64,000 nt of DNA from Elusimicrobia bacterium GWB2_63_22. GTDB lineage: Bacteria; Elusimicrobiota; Elusimicrobia; Elusimicrobiales; UBA9959. The notes below the pieces were generated by a model, which was not told where the DNA came from, made no database searches, and saw only the letters and a list, made by a program, of their open reading frames with translations. Location of the stretch: NCBI GenBank assembly GCA_001799735.1, contig MGUA01000024.1, positions 1 through 64,000 of the forward strand, written 5' to 3'. This document shows, piece after piece, positions 26,789 to 36,297 of the stretch (position 1 is the stretch's first letter; every line of letters begins with the position of its first letter). The translations under genes and the position numbers were made by a program.

Positions 26789-27429
26789 GGCTTGGCGTGC
26801 AGCAGTGTCAGCACGTCCTTCGTAACGGCGTCCGGCGTCTTCCCTCCGTCGGCTTCCACGAAAGTGCCGGAGGACCGGTAATAGGCCAGCAGCGGCTCGG
26901 TCTGGTCCTTGTAAACCTGTATGCGCCGGGCGATCACTTCGGTCTTGTCGTCCTCGCGCGTCATCAGCGGCTTGCCGCAGGCGTCGCAGACGCCTTCTTT
27001 GGCCGGCGCGTTGGAGATCACGTTATAGATCTTGCCGCAGCCGGTGCAGGTGCGCCGGGAACCCAGGCGGGCCATCACCACGGCCTCGGCCACGTTAAGG
27101 AACACCACGGAATCTATCTCCTGCCCTCGCGTCCCGAACCAGGCGTCCAGCGCCTCGGCCTGAGCCACGGTGCGCGGGAATCCGTCGAACAGCAGCCCGC
27201 GCGTCTCGGCGCCCAGGCGGACCTTCAGCATGTCCATCACCAGGCGGTCCGGCACCAGGCGGCCGCCGGCCATATAGGACGAAGCCTCCAGGCCCAGCGG
27301 CGTTTTTTTCGCCATCTCGTCGCGGAGGATATCCCCGGTGGAGACGTGGATCATGTCCAGCGATTTAGAAAGATCTTTAGCGAGGGTACCCTTTCCGGAA
27401 CCGGGATACCCCAAAAGAATAATGTTCAT
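26785..27429 (-). CDS. adk: adenylate kinase
   Basis: Converts AMP and ATP into two ADP; 214 residues. P-loop GYPGSGKGT at 7-15, the NMP-binding DGFPRT, and a long LID with four cysteines (CTGCGKIYN and CDACGKPL), the zinc-binding LID form. It stands 52 bp after secY and overlaps map. Confidence 0.98.
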   Translation of the reverse strand: MNIILLGYPGSGKGTLAKDLSKSLDMIHVSTGDILRDEMAKKTPLGLEASSYMAGGRLVPDRLVMDMLKVRLGAETRGLLFDGFPRTVAQAEALDAWFGTRGQEIDSVVFLNVAEAVVMARLGSRRTCTGCGKIYNVISNAPAKEGVCDACGKPLMTREDDKTEVIARRIQVYKDQTEPLLAYYRSSGTFVEADGGKTPDAVTKDVLTLLHAKP

Positions 27430-27481
27430 AAGCGATCTCTCAGCGGATCCGCAGGGGGTTCCGCCGCCGCGCGCGGCGGCC

Positions 27482-28807
27482 TTAAGACCCGACGTTGAAC
27501 CAGCGCCCCTTGATCTTGGAGTTCTTGTAGAACCCCTCGTAGTTGCGCATCACCAGGTGCGCTTCGGTCTGGGCTATGGTGTCGAGCGCGACGCCCACGA
27601 CTATCAGCAGCGAGGTGCCGCCGAAATAGAACGGGACGTTGAATTTGGCCCGCAGGTAGTCGGGCAGCACCGCTATGGCGGAGACGAACAGCGCGCCGCC
27701 GAGCGTGATGCGGTTGAGCACCCACTCGATGTGGTTGGCCGTCGGCTCGCCCGGGCGGATGCCGGGGATGAAACCGCCCCACTTCTTCATGTTCTCGGCC
27801 AGGTCCTTGGGGTTGATGCTGACGGAGTTGTAGAAGTAGCAGAAGAAGACGATCAGCGCCACGTAGACGAGCTGGTAGATGATGCTGGTGTGGTTCATCA
27901 GCGACATCAGCTTCTGCGCCCAGGCGGCGTTAGGGTTGAAAGAGCCTATCGTGTAGGGCACGGAGAGCAGCGACACCGCGAAAATAACCGCGATAACGCC
28001 GCTCTGGTCCACCTTGAGGGGCAGGAACGTGGAGGCGCCGCCCATCATCTTGCGGCCCACCATGCGCTGCGCGTACTGCACGGGGATCTTGCGCTGGGCG
28101 GTCTCCACCCAGATAACGAAAGCTACGATCGCGAGCACCATGGCGAAGATGAGGATGCCGGAGATCAGGCTGATTTCGTCCACGCGGATCAGCTCTATCA
28201 TGCCCATCACGGCCGAGGGGAGCCCCCCCACGATGCCGGCGAAGATGATCAGCGAGATGCCGTTGCCGATGCCGCGCTCGGTGATCTGTTCGCCCAGCCA
28301 CATCACGAAGATGGTGCCGGTGACCAGGGTCAGCACGGTGACGAAATAGAAGCCGAACGTCGGGTTGGTGACGATGGCGGGGCCGCTGGTGTCCATCCGG
28401 GTCAGCGCCATGGTGAGGCCCAGGGACTGGAAGGCCGCCAGGAACAGCGTGAACACGCGGGTGAACTGCGTGATCTTCTTGCGGCCGGACTCGCCCTCTT
28501 TCTGGAGGCGGTCGAGGACCGGGAAGATATGCGCGCCCTGCACCAGGCTCATGATGATAGACGCGTTGATGTAAGGCATCACGCCCATCGAAAAGATGGA
28601 GAACCTGCCGAGCGCGCCGCCCGAGAAGATGTCCAGGAAGCCCAGCAGCGAGCCTTTCTGGGACTCGAACAGGGCCTGCAGCGCGGCGGTGTTGATGCCG
28701 GGTATCGGAATGGAGGCACCAAGCCGGTACACGGCCAGCGCCCCGAGGACGAAGAATATCCGTTTCTTAAGATCCTGTATCTTAAAAATGTCGGTGATTT
28801 GCTGCAT
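27482..28807 (-). CDS. secY: protein translocase subunit SecY
   Basis: Channel subunit of the Sec translocon, 441 residues with ten membrane segments. Signature regions are the N-terminal KKRIFFVLGALAVYRLGASIPIPGIN, the plug region and GGFIPGIRPGEPTANHIE in a cytosolic loop. The many exported proteins in this window depend on it. Its ATG overlaps the rplO stop (TAATG). Confidence 0.98.
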   Translation of the reverse strand: MQQITDIFKIQDLKKRIFFVLGALAVYRLGASIPIPGINTAALQALFESQKGSLLGFLDIFSGGALGRFSIFSMGVMPYINASIIMSLVQGAHIFPVLDRLQKEGESGRKKITQFTRVFTLFLAAFQSLGLTMALTRMDTSGPAIVTNPTFGFYFVTVLTLVTGTIFVMWLGEQITERGIGNGISLIIFAGIVGGLPSAVMGMIELIRVDEISLISGILIFAMVLAIVAFVIWVETAQRKIPVQYAQRMVGRKMMGGASTFLPLKVDQSGVIAVIFAVSLLSVPYTIGSFNPNAAWAQKLMSLMNHTSIIYQLVYVALIVFFCYFYNSVSINPKDLAENMKKWGGFIPGIRPGEPTANHIEWVLNRITLGGALFVSAIAVLPDYLRAKFNVPFYFGGTSLLIVVGVALDTIAQTEAHLVMRNYEGFYKNSKIKGRWFNVGS

Positions 28808-29331
28808 TATTTCTTGCCCGTTTTAGCTTTTTTCTTGGCGGCGGCCTGCGCTATCACCGCGGCGGCCTTGGCGGCCTTCGCGCCGACGAGCTCTTCGATC
28901 TTGCCGCCGGCTTTCTCTATCTTTTCCTTGGCGGAAGCGGAGAACCCGTGGGCTTTCACGGTCAGGGCTTTCGTCAGTTCGCCGTCGCCGAGGATCTTTA
29001 TCAGGGTGACGTGCTTGACCAGGCGGGCTTTGACCAGGGAATCCGGGGTCACTTCCGCGCCGGCTTTAAAGCATTTCTCGAGCGAGGAGATGTTGACCCA
29101 CTCGTACTTGGTGCGGAAGCGCACGTTGCTGAAGCCGCTCTTGGGGATGCGCCGCAGCAGCGGGATCTGGCCGCCCTCGAAACCGTCCGGCTTGGCGCCG
29201 CCCGAGGTGGCGTTCTGGCCCTTCTGGCCGCGGGTAGAGGTCTGGCCGTGGCCGGAACCCTGGCCGGTGCCGAGGCGCTTGCGCTTGTGGATAGAACCCC
29301 ACTTGGGCTTGAGATTGTTCAGTGAGACCAT
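28807..29331 (-). CDS. rplO: 50S ribosomal protein L15
   Basis: L15 of 174 residues, longer than usual because of an Ala/Lys-rich C-terminal tail (about 150-174). Signature RLGTGQGSGHGQTSTRGQKGQ and GGQIPLLRRIPKSGF are present. It directly follows rpsE with 43 bp between; rpmD (L30), normally in this gap, is absent. Confidence 0.98.
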   Translation of the reverse strand: MVSLNNLKPKWGSIHKRKRLGTGQGSGHGQTSTRGQKGQNATSGGAKPDGFEGGQIPLLRRIPKSGFSNVRFRTKYEWVNISSLEKCFKAGAEVTPDSLVKARLVKHVTLIKILGDGELTKALTVKAHGFSASAKEKIEKAGGKIEELVGAKAAKAAAVIAQAAAKKKAKTGKK

Positions 29332-29374
29332 AGTTTTTCTCCTGTGTCCTAAGAATCTGTCCGGACCGACGGCG

Positions 29375-29929
29375 TTATTCCTTGCCGCGGATCTTGTTGA
29401 CTTCTTCCCTGCTCTTGAGCCTCTTGAGGGCGTCGAGCGTGGCGTAAACCGTATTAAAGGCGTTGCGGGTGCCGAGGTTCTTGGTGAGGACGTTCTTCAC
29501 GCCGGCCGCTTCGAGCACGGCGCGGACGCCGCCGCCGGCGATAAGGCCGGTGCCGTCCACGGCGGGCTTCATCCAGACCTTGCCGGCGCCGAAGCGGCCT
29601 TCCACTTCGTGCGGGATGGTCGTTTTCTCCAGCGGGAACTGGAACATTTCCTTGCGGGCGCCGGCGGTGCCTTTCTGTATGGCCCCCTGCACCTCGTTGG
29701 ACTTGCCCAGGCCTACGCCGACCTTGCCGTTGCTGTCGCCCACTACGACGAGGGCGTTGAAGGAGAAGCGCTTTCCGCCCTTGACGACCTTGGTGACGCG
29801 GTTGATCACCACGGTAACGACTTTCTCTTCCTTGGCGCCGGTCAGGTCGAGCTCCATCGAATCGCCGGGGGTCTTGCCCTGGGCGCTGAGTTCTTTGCTG
29901 GTCTTAAGCTGTTTCTGGTTTCTGAGCAT
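29375..29929 (-). CDS. rpsE: 30S ribosomal protein S5
   Basis: S5 of 184 residues, important for decoding accuracy. Core: [39 protein letters not shown] and [16 protein letters not shown]. The first 30 residues form a polar extension. It lies 15 bp after rplR. Confidence 0.98.
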   Translation of the reverse strand: MLRNQKQLKTSKELSAQGKTPGDSMELDLTGAKEEKVVTVVINRVTKVVKGGKRFSFNALVVVGDSNGKVGVGLGKSNEVQGAIQKGTAGARKEMFQFPLEKTTIPHEVEGRFGAGKVWMKPAVDGTGLIAGGGVRAVLEAAGVKNVLTKNLGTRNAFNTVYATLDALKRLKSREEVNKIRGKE

Positions 29930-29944
29930 TTTGTGGCGTCTCCC

Positions 29945-30307
29945 TTAGAATTTCAGTCCGGCTTCGCGGGCCGCGTCGGCCAGGGCCTTGATGCGGCCGT
30001 GGTATATCCTGCCGCCGCGGTCGAAGCAGACCTCGGTCACGCCCTTGGCGACGGCGCGCTTGGCGAGCAGGGCCCCGACCACTTTGGCGGAGGCGATGCT
30101 TTTGCCGGACTTCAGCTTGCCCTTCAGTTCCTTGTCGCAGCTCGAGGCGGCGGCGAGGGTGGCGCCCTTCAGGTCGTCGACGACCTGGGCGTAGAGGTGT
30201 TTGGAGCCCCGGTAGACGCTCAGGCGCGGCCTTTTAATGCCGTTATCGAACAGTCTGTTCCTTGAGCGGACCTTGCGGAATTCGTAGCGTTCCTGTTTGC
30301 TTATCAT
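29945..30307 (-). CDS. rplR: 50S ribosomal protein L18
   Basis: L18 of 120 residues, a 5S rRNA binder. It includes RRxRxR-like [33 protein letters not shown] and the end [27 protein letters not shown]. Standard position between rplF and rpsE. Confidence 0.98.
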   Translation of the reverse strand: MISKQERYEFRKVRSRNRLFDNGIKRPRLSVYRGSKHLYAQVVDDLKGATLAAASSCDKELKGKLKSGKSIASAKVVGALLAKRAVAKGVTEVCFDRGGRIYHGRIKALADAAREAGLKF

Positions 30308-30343
30308 AGTGTATCCTTCTCCTGGTTTGTGCTGCGCACGCCG

Positions 30344-30919
30344 TTACTTCTTGGCCGCGCCGCCGCTGGTGGCGCCGGCTCCGGCGGCCGTCTTGCCGGC
30401 CTTGCGGATAATGTGTTCGCCCTGGTACTTTATGCCCGTGCCCTTATAAGGCTCGGGGCGCTTGATCCTCTTGATCTGGGCGGCCAGGTTGCCGACCACT
30501 TCGCGGTCTATACCCTTTATGGTAAGGACCACCTGCTTGGGATCGAAGGACATCTTTATGCCCTGCGGTATGTCCACCAGCACGGGGTGCGAGAAGCCGA
30601 GCTGCATGGAGACGCGGTTGCCTTCCACGGCGCCCTTAAAACCGACGCCGCTGATCTCCAGCACCTTTTCAAATTCTTTGACCACGCCGGTCACCATGTT
30701 GTTGATGCGGGCGCGGCAAGTGCCGAACAGCGCGCCCTTGTCGGTGGCGCCCTGGGCGATGCTGACGTTGATGACGCTTCCGGCCACGACGGCGTCTATG
30801 CCGTCGGGCAGGTGATAGGCCAGCTTGCCCAGCGGGCCTTCCACGTGGACGTTCCTGCCGTCGACGCGGGCTTTCACCTTGTCAGGCATATTGATAGGCA
30901 TTTTTCCAATTCGGCTCAT
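30344..30919 (-). CDS. rplF: 50S ribosomal protein L6
   Basis: L6 of 191 residues near the factor-binding site. It opens MSRIGKMPINMPDKVKARV and has the C-terminal signature RIKRPEPYKGTGIKYQGEHIIRKAGK, followed by a Gly/Ala tail. Spacing to rpsH is 26 bp. Confidence 0.98.
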   Translation of the reverse strand: MSRIGKMPINMPDKVKARVDGRNVHVEGPLGKLAYHLPDGIDAVVAGSVINVSIAQGATDKGALFGTCRARINNMVTGVVKEFEKVLEISGVGFKGAVEGNRVSMQLGFSHPVLVDIPQGIKMSFDPKQVVLTIKGIDREVVGNLAAQIKRIKRPEPYKGTGIKYQGEHIIRKAGKTAAGAGATSGGAAKK

Positions 30920-30945
30920 GTTTTTTACCTCTTAAATAGCTTTTC

Positions 30946-31353
30946 TTACCACACCTGGCAGAGCACTTCGCCGCCGAGCCGCTGCTTCTTGGCTTCGGCG
31001 TCGGTCAGCAGGCCCTTGGAGGTGGACACAATGGTCACGCCGAAGGCGGCGCGCACCTTGGGCATTTCGTCGTGGCTGCGGTACACGCGCAGGCCGGGCT
31101 TGGATACGCGGCGGATGCCGTTTATCACCGGCTGCTTGTCCAGCGTGTACTTCAGCGTGATGCGGATCACGCCGCGCCGGTCTATGGTCTTGTCCAGCTT
31201 GGGATCAAGCACCTTGAAATTCGAAACAAAGCCCTCGTCCTTGAGGAGCTTCACCAGGCCGGCCTTAATGCCGGAGAAGGGCACATCCACCCGTTCTTTT
31301 TTCTTGGTTGTGGCGTTCTTTATCGCGCACAGCATGTTAGATATAGGGTCCAT
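30946..31353 (-). CDS. rpsH: 30S ribosomal protein S8
   Basis: S8 of 135 residues. It starts MDPISNMLCAIKNATTKKKERVDVPFS and ends STSKGLLTDAEAKKQRLGGEVLCQVW, the standard S8 terminus. In other bacteria S8 controls the spc operon by binding mRNA; no site was recognised here. Confidence 0.98.
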   Translation of the reverse strand: MDPISNMLCAIKNATTKKKERVDVPFSGIKAGLVKLLKDEGFVSNFKVLDPKLDKTIDRRGVIRITLKYTLDKQPVINGIRRVSKPGLRVYRSHDEMPKVRAAFGVTIVSTSKGLLTDAEAKKQRLGGEVLCQVW

Positions 31354-31392
31354 TCTTTTCTCTCCTTACTCTCTAAAACTTTATCGCAGCGG

Positions 31393-31578
31393 TTACCAGC
31401 TGGACTTCTTCAGGCCCGGGATCAGACCCTCGTGGGCCATCTTCCTCAGGCAGATCCTGCAGAGACCGAAGTCCCGGTAGTAGCCGCGCGGTCTGCCGCA
31501 AATCTGGCAGCGGTTGCGGAAGCGCGTGGAGAACTTCTGGGGTTTGCGCATCTTCGCCATCCAAGCGTATGTAGCCAT
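31393..31578 (-). CDS. rpsN: 30S ribosomal protein S14, zinc type
   Basis: Short S14 (type Z) of 61 residues. Four cysteines in CQICGRP and CRICLRK bind zinc, and the end [11 protein letters not shown] is typical. A first Met six residues upstream of MAKM is in the frame; MATYAW or MAKMRKP could be the true start. Confidence 0.97.
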   Translation of the reverse strand: MATYAWMAKMRKPQKFSTRFRNRCQICGRPRGYYRDFGLCRICLRKMAHEGLIPGLKKSSW

Positions 31579-31605
31579 TTCTTTCTCCTGTTAACTTTAG
31601 AATCT

Positions 31606-32301
31606 TTACTTGTTCGCCTGCTTGACTTCGGGCTTCTTGAACGGCATGCCCATGTATTCCAGCAGGGCCTTGCCCTTTTTGTCGTCGCCGGCGGTGGTCA
31701 CGAACGTGATGTTCATGCCGCGGGCTTTAGGAGACTTCTCCATGTTGACCTCGGGGAAAATGTGGTGTTCCTTGAGGCCGATGTTCAGGTTGCCGCGCCC
31801 GTCGAAGAACCGGGGGTCGACGCCCTGGAAGTCGCGGATGCGGGGCACCGAGATGGAGACGAACCTGTCGAAGAACTCGTACATCCGGATGCCGCGCAGC
31901 GTCACGCGCACGGCTATCGGCATACCCTCGCGCAGCTTGAAGTTCGAAATGGACTTCTTGGCCTTGCGCACCTGCGGGTTCTGGCCGGAGATGACCGTAA
32001 GGTCTTCCTTGGCCATATCGAGCGCCTGGATGTTCTCCTTGGCCTCGGACACGCCGATGTTGATGACGATCTTGGTCATCTTCGGGGCGGCCATAGGGGA
32101 GGTCAGGTTGAAATCCTTCATCAGCGCCGGCTGCACCGTGGTCCGGTACAGCTCGCTCATGCGCACCTTGTAGCCTTTCGGCAGCGGCGCCACGGGCCCC
32201 TTGCGGGCCTCGGTCACCTGCACCTTCTGCGCCTGGTGTTCCTTCTTGTTGGCAGCCTTGTGCTGCTCTTTCGTGTTCTCTTTCGGGTTTTCCTTCGCCA
32301 T
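31606..32301 (-). CDS. rplE: 50S ribosomal protein L5 with N-terminal extension
   Basis: L5 binds 5S rRNA and contacts P-site tRNA. The family core (about 50-225) has KIVINIGVSEAKENIQAL, GRGNLNIGLKEHHIFPEV and the end ALLEYMGMPFKK. The first 45 residues are a Lys/Glu/Gln-rich, disorder-prone extension, taking the length to 231 against about 180 usually. No internal start codon with a better site was seen, so the extension is probably real. Confidence 0.97.
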   Translation of the reverse strand: MAKENPKENTKEQHKAANKKEHQAQKVQVTEARKGPVAPLPKGYKVRMSELYRTTVQPALMKDFNLTSPMAAPKMTKIVINIGVSEAKENIQALDMAKEDLTVISGQNPQVRKAKKSISNFKLREGMPIAVRVTLRGIRMYEFFDRFVSISVPRIRDFQGVDPRFFDGRGNLNIGLKEHHIFPEVNMEKSPKARGMNITFVTTAGDDKKGKALLEYMGMPFKKPEVKQANK

Positions 32302-32314
32302 TTAAATTACCTCT

Positions 32315-32623
32315 TTAAACTATGACTTCGCCGCATTTTTTGCAGGCGCGCATCTTCTCGCCGCCCTGCACGGTCACCTTCACGCGGGCCGGCTTGCCGC
32401 ACTTGGGGCACACCAGCTGCACGTTGGAGATGTCCATGGGGGCTTCCACCTTGTGAATGCCGCCGGGCTTGGCCTTGGTGGTCTTCTTGTGCTTGGAGAC
32501 TATGTTGATCCCCATAACCACGACCTTGCGGTCGGAAGGGATGATCTCTTTGACCTCGCCTTTCTTGCCCTTGTCTTTGCCGGCGAGCACTATAATCGTG
32601 TCTTTTTTCTTTAGTTTCAGCAT
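32315..32623 (-). CDS. rplX: 50S ribosomal protein L24
   Basis: L24 of 102 residues, an assembly initiator. KOW motif in DTIIVLAGKDKGKKGEV. The C-terminal section has CPKCGKPARVK and CKKCGE, a zinc-ribbon form. It lies 13 bp from both rplN and rplE. Confidence 0.98.
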   Translation of the reverse strand: MLKLKKKDTIIVLAGKDKGKKGEVKEIIPSDRKVVVMGINIVSKHKKTTKAKPGGIHKVEAPMDISNVQLVCPKCGKPARVKVTVQGGEKMRACKKCGEVIV

Positions 32624-32636
32624 AATTTCCGCCTTA

Positions 32637-33005
32637 TTAAATTACTTCGGGAGCGAGCGAGACGATCTTGAGGAAGTTCTTGCCGCGCAGTTCGCGGGCC
32701 ACCGGGCCGAACACGCGCGTACCCTTGGGCTCGCCGTTGTCGTCGATCACGCAGACGGCGTTGTCGTCGAAGCGGATATAGGAGCCGTCGGGGCGGCGCA
32801 CTTCTTTGGCCACGCGCACCACCACGGCTTTCACCACGTCGCCTTTCTTGATGGCGCCGTGCGGGATGGCGTCGCGCACCGAGGCGACGATGGTGTCGCC
32901 AAGGAAAGCGTACTTGCGGTAGCTGCCGCCGTTGACGTGAAAGCACTGCAGCTTGCGGGCGCCGGAATTGTCGGCGACGTTAAGTATGGTTCTGAGCTGT
33001 ATCAT
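32637..33005 (-). CDS. rplN: 50S ribosomal protein L14
   Basis: L14 of 122 residues, forming bridge B8. It opens [22 protein letters not shown] and carries [23 protein letters not shown] at its end. Canonical length and position. Confidence 0.98.
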   Translation of the reverse strand: MIQLRTILNVADNSGARKLQCFHVNGGSYRKYAFLGDTIVASVRDAIPHGAIKKGDVVKAVVVRVAKEVRRPDGSYIRFDDNAVCVIDDNGEPKGTRVFGPVARELRGKNFLKIVSLAPEVI

Positions 33006-33030
33006 GTTCTTTCTCCGTTATTGCGGGCCG

Positions 33031-33312
33031 TTACCTGTTGGCCTTCTCGACTATGCGGCTGATGCGCCAGCGCTTCAGCGCTGACAGGGGGCGGGTGCTG
33101 ACTATCTCCACCAGGTCCCCGCTCTTGGATTCGTTGGCCTCGTCGTGCGCGTAGAACTTGCGGTGGCGCCGGAGGGTTTTGCTGTAGACCTTGTGGCTGA
33201 TCACGTGGTCCACGCTGATCACGCGGGTCTTGGTCATCTTGTCGGAGACGACTACGCCGCGCAGCACTTTGCGCTTGGCTCTGGACTCGGTCTTTTCGGT
33301 ATTTTCGGTCAT
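33031..33312 (-). CDS. rpsQ: 30S ribosomal protein S17
   Basis: S17 of 93 residues, a 16S rRNA binder. Core: KVLRGVVVSDKMTKTRVISVDHVISHKVYSK and DLVEIVSTRPLSALKRWRI. Its ATG overlaps the rpmC stop by four bases. Confidence 0.97.
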   Translation of the reverse strand: MTENTEKTESRAKRKVLRGVVVSDKMTKTRVISVDHVISHKVYSKTLRRHRKFYAHDEANESKSGDLVEIVSTRPLSALKRWRISRIVEKANR

Positions 33313-33536
33313 TTTTTAGCCTCGGCGGTCTTGGATTTAGCGAGCTCGCGCTGTCTGAGCCAGGTATTGATCATGGCTATCTTGCGGCGGGCGGTGCGCA
33401 GAACCAGCGGGTTCTCCACCGGCGCGGTGATGCGCTTGAAGTTGATCTGGAAGATCTGCTTCTTCAGGTCGGACGCCTGGATCCTAAGCTCGGCGTCGGA
33501 CATGTTGCTGAGCGTTTCCTTTTCTTTTCTTTTCAT
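33309..33536 (-). CDS. rpmC: 50S ribosomal protein L29
   Basis: L29 of 75 residues near the tunnel exit, where SRP and trigger factor dock. NMSDAELRIQASDLKKQIFQINFKR and the RTARRKIAMINTWLRQRE signature are present. It overlaps rpsQ (ATGA). Confidence 0.97.
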   Translation of the reverse strand: MKRKEKETLSNMSDAELRIQASDLKKQIFQINFKRITAPVENPLVLRTARRKIAMINTWLRQRELAKSKTAEAKK

Positions 33537-33554
33537 AAATCAGCGGCTCCTTGC

Positions 33555-33968
33555 TTAATTCTCGCGGCTTATAAACTTGGTCTTTATCGGCAGCTTGTGG
33601 CTGGCGCGGGTGAAAGCTTCCTTGGCGGTCGCGAGGTCAAGACCCTCTACTTCGAACATAATGCGGCCCGGCCTCACTACGGCGACCCAGAATTCCGGGG
33701 CGCCCTTACCCTTACCCATGCGGGTTTCGGCGGGATGCTTGGTTATGGCCTTGTCGGGGAAGATGCGGACCCAGATCTTGCCTTTCTTGCGGAGGTAGCG
33801 GACGATGGTCACGCGGCAGGCTTCTATCTGGCGGGCGGTGATCCAGCGGGGCTCGAGGGCCTTCAGGCCGTATTCGCCGAAAGCCAGCGTGAAGCCGCGC
33901 TTGGCCGGGCCCTTTATGCGGGCCGCGGTGTGCGTCTTGCGGTACTTTACTCTCTTAGGCATCAACAT
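33555..33968 (-). CDS. rplP: 50S ribosomal protein L16
   Basis: L16 of 137 residues, at the A-site side of the peptidyl transferase centre. It starts [25 protein letters not shown] and has [31 protein letters not shown] and [16 protein letters not shown]. The frame also allows MPKRVKYRK, the usual start, two codons in. Confidence 0.98.
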   Translation of the reverse strand: MLMPKRVKYRKTHTAARIKGPAKRGFTLAFGEYGLKALEPRWITARQIEACRVTIVRYLRKKGKIWVRIFPDKAITKHPAETRMGKGKGAPEFWVAVVRPGRIMFEVEGLDLATAKEAFTRASHKLPIKTKFISREN

Positions 33969-33991
33969 AATTATCGCTCCTTAAAGGATCT

Positions 33992-34732
33992 TCAGGCGCT
34001 GGGGTTAGCGTCCCTGCGGGCGGCGGCGGACTCGTCCATCACCGGTATCTCGCTCGGGTTTTCGGCTTCCATCTTAACCAGCTGCTCGCGCAGCTCGCGG
34101 GGGGTCTTCGCGAAGAACAGCTTCTTGAAGATCCAGACCTTTATACCGATCTTGCCCATCGAGGTGTGCGCCTCGGTTAAGCCGTAATCGATGTCGGCGG
34201 AAATGGTCTGCAGCGGCACGCGGCCCAGGCGGAACCACTCGCGGCGGGCGATCTCGGCGCCGCCGAGGCGGCCGGAGGCCATGACCTTTATGCCGAGGGC
34301 GCCGGAGCCCATCGTGCGCTCCATGGCGCGCTTGATGGCGCGCTTGAAGGAGATGCGCTTCTCGAGCTGCTGCGCCACGTTCTGGCCGACCAGGCGGGGG
34401 TCAAGCTCGGGGATCTTGATCTCGGAAACGTTGATGAAAACCTTGCGCTTCGTGAGGCGCTCCACGTCTTTCTTGAGGTTCTCGATGTCGGCGCCCTTGC
34501 GGCCGATCACCACGCCGGGACGGGCGGTATGAATGGTCACCTTCAGGTAGGCGCCGGCGCGTTCGATGTCCACCCAGCTGACGGAGGCCATCGCGAACCG
34601 CTCGGTCACCATGAGCCGGATCTCGAAATCTTCGCGGATCAGTTCCGGCATCTTCTTGGGGGAGAACCAGCGGGAACGCCAGTCCTGGATGTAGCCGAGC
34701 CTTAAGCCACGGGGATGAATTTTTTGACCCAT
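33992..34732 (-). CDS. rpsC: 30S ribosomal protein S3
   Basis: S3 of 246 residues at the mRNA entry channel. It starts MGQKIHPRGLRLGYIQDWRS, has the KH domain with VVIGRKGADIENLKKDVERL, and the C-terminal GALGIKVMASGRLGGAEIARREW. The last 35 residues form an acidic/polar tail. It begins 1 bp after rplV ends. Confidence 0.98.
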   Translation of the reverse strand: MGQKIHPRGLRLGYIQDWRSRWFSPKKMPELIREDFEIRLMVTERFAMASVSWVDIERAGAYLKVTIHTARPGVVIGRKGADIENLKKDVERLTKRKVFINVSEIKIPELDPRLVGQNVAQQLEKRISFKRAIKRAMERTMGSGALGIKVMASGRLGGAEIARREWFRLGRVPLQTISADIDYGLTEAHTSMGKIGIKVWIFKKLFFAKTPRELREQLVKMEAENPSEIPVMDESAAARRDANPSA

Positions 34733-34733
34733 A

Positions 34734-35090
34734 TTATTTCCGCTCCTTGGTGTCGGACACAGCCACGTGGATGTGGCACATCTTGCGCTTGAACGGCATC
34801 GCGCGGCCCTGGGGGCCGGGCTGCACGCGGCGCAGGAACTTCATCGGGCCCTGGTCGGCGAAACACTCGACGACCCAGACCTGCTTGAGGTCCAGCTTCT
34901 TGCCGAGTTTCACCGACAGGTTGGCGCCCGCGGACTGGATAGCCTTGCCGACGATGTCGGTGGCTATGCGGGGCACGGAGGCCAGGATATACTGGGCCTC
35001 CCAAAGGGACTTACCCCTGACCGCGTCTAACAGCTGGGCAACCTTGCGGCGGCCGAAGCGCTGATATTTGAGATCGCATTTAGCTTCCAT
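34734..35090 (-). CDS. rplV: 50S ribosomal protein L22
   Basis: L22 of 118 residues lining the exit tunnel. It includes KVAQLLDAVRGKSLWEAQYIL and the tunnel loop region PMKFLRRVQPGPQGRAMPFKRKMCHI. Conventional length and position. Confidence 0.98.
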   Translation of the reverse strand: MEAKCDLKYQRFGRRKVAQLLDAVRGKSLWEAQYILASVPRIATDIVGKAIQSAGANLSVKLGKKLDLKQVWVVECFADQGPMKFLRRVQPGPQGRAMPFKRKMCHIHVAVSDTKERK

Positions 35091-35130
35091 AAATTTCTCC
35101 GTTCAGTTTTAACCTGGATCCGTCACCCTC

Positions 35131-35418
35131 TTAGGTGAGGTCCGTAGCTTCCTTGGTATGCGACTGGCCGTGGCCCTTGAAGAGCCGCGGGAAAGAGAAC
35201 TCGCCGAGCTTGTGGCCGACCATGCGCTCGGTGCAGAACACCGGCAGGAACTTGCGGCCGTTGTGCACCATCAGGGTCTGCCCGACGAATTCGGGGGTTA
35301 TGGTGCAGGCGCGGGCCCAGGTCTTGATCTGGACTTTGGCGCCGCTAGCCGCTGCGGCCTGTACCTTGGCCAGAAGTTTCTGGTCTACGAAAGGGCCTTT
35401 TTTAGAAGATCTGCTCAT
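35131..35418 (-). CDS. rpsS: 30S ribosomal protein S19
   Basis: S19 of 95 residues in the small-subunit head. It starts [19 protein letters not shown] and contains [25 protein letters not shown] and [16 protein letters not shown]. Confidence 0.98.
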   Translation of the reverse strand: MSRSSKKGPFVDQKLLAKVQAAAASGAKVQIKTWARACTITPEFVGQTLMVHNGRKFLPVFCTERMVGHKLGEFSFPRLFKGHGQSHTKEATDLT

Positions 35419-35436
35419 TTATATTCCTCCGTATCG

Positions 35437-36276
35437 TCAGGCGTTGGTCGACTTGCGCCTGTCCTGCACTATCATCCAGCCCCAGATCTTGGATTTGGTC
35501 CTGGTCTTGAAGCCCTTGGAAGGCTGGTTCCACGGCGAGCGCGGAACGTTGTTGCCCTTCGAGTGGCCGCGGCCGCCGCCGAGCGGGTGGTCGCAGGCGT
35601 TCATCGCGGCGCCGCGCACGGTCGGCTTCACGCCGATGTGGCGCTGGCGGCCGGCTTTGCCGAGGGTGATCGTATTGTGCTCGATATTGCCTACCTGGCC
35701 GATGGTGGCCATGCAGTTCTTAAGCACTTTGCGGATTTCGCCGGACGGCATCTTGACGAGGGCGTAGTCGCCCTCTTTGGCCATCAGCTGCGCCTGGGTG
35801 CCGGCGGCGCGCACGAACTGGGCGCCCTTGCCGGGGATCATTTCAATGGCGTGGATAAAGGTACCGTCGGGGATGTTGGCCATCGGGAGGGCGTTGCCCA
35901 GCCGGATCTCGGACTTCGGGCCGCTCACCACGGAGGCGCCTACGCCCAGGCCCAGGGGGGCCGGGATGTAGCGCTTGTCGCCGTCCGCGTAAACGAGGAG
36001 GGCGATGCGGGCGTTCCTGTTGGGGTCGTACTCTATGGCCGACACCTTGGCGGGCACGCCGTATTTCTCGCGCTTGAAATCTATGATGCGGTAGCGCCGG
36101 CGGTGGCCGCCGCCGTGGTGGCGGACCATGACCATGCCGGTGTTATTGCGGCCGCCGTGCTTGCGCATGCCGGTCGTCAGTTTCTTCTCGGGGTCCAGCT
36201 TGGTGATCTCCGAGAAATCGGCGATCTGCATGGTGCGCCGCGAGGGGGTGTAGGGTCTGTATGATTTTATAGGCAT
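35437..36276 (-). CDS. rplB: 50S ribosomal protein L2
   Basis: L2 of 279 residues, needed for peptidyl transfer. Core: [33 protein letters not shown] and the C-terminal [16 protein letters not shown], which includes the conserved His. Ends with [18 protein letters not shown]. Confidence 0.98.
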   Translation of the reverse strand: MPIKSYRPYTPSRRTMQIADFSEITKLDPEKKLTTGMRKHGGRNNTGMVMVRHHGGGHRRRYRIIDFKREKYGVPAKVSAIEYDPNRNARIALLVYADGDKRYIPAPLGLGVGASVVSGPKSEIRLGNALPMANIPDGTFIHAIEMIPGKGAQFVRAAGTQAQLMAKEGDYALVKMPSGEIRKVLKNCMATIGQVGNIEHNTITLGKAGRQRHIGVKPTVRGAAMNACDHPLGGGRGHSKGNNVPRSPWNQPSKGFKTRTKSKIWGWMIVQDRRKSTNA

Positions 36277-36297
36277 ATTTCTTTCCTGTTTATCGCC

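Noticed and set aside
27338-30265. A 975-codon plus-strand ORF
   Set aside because: Antisense to adk, secY, rplO, rpsE and rplR. No domain is recognisable and the composition is that of a shadow frame.
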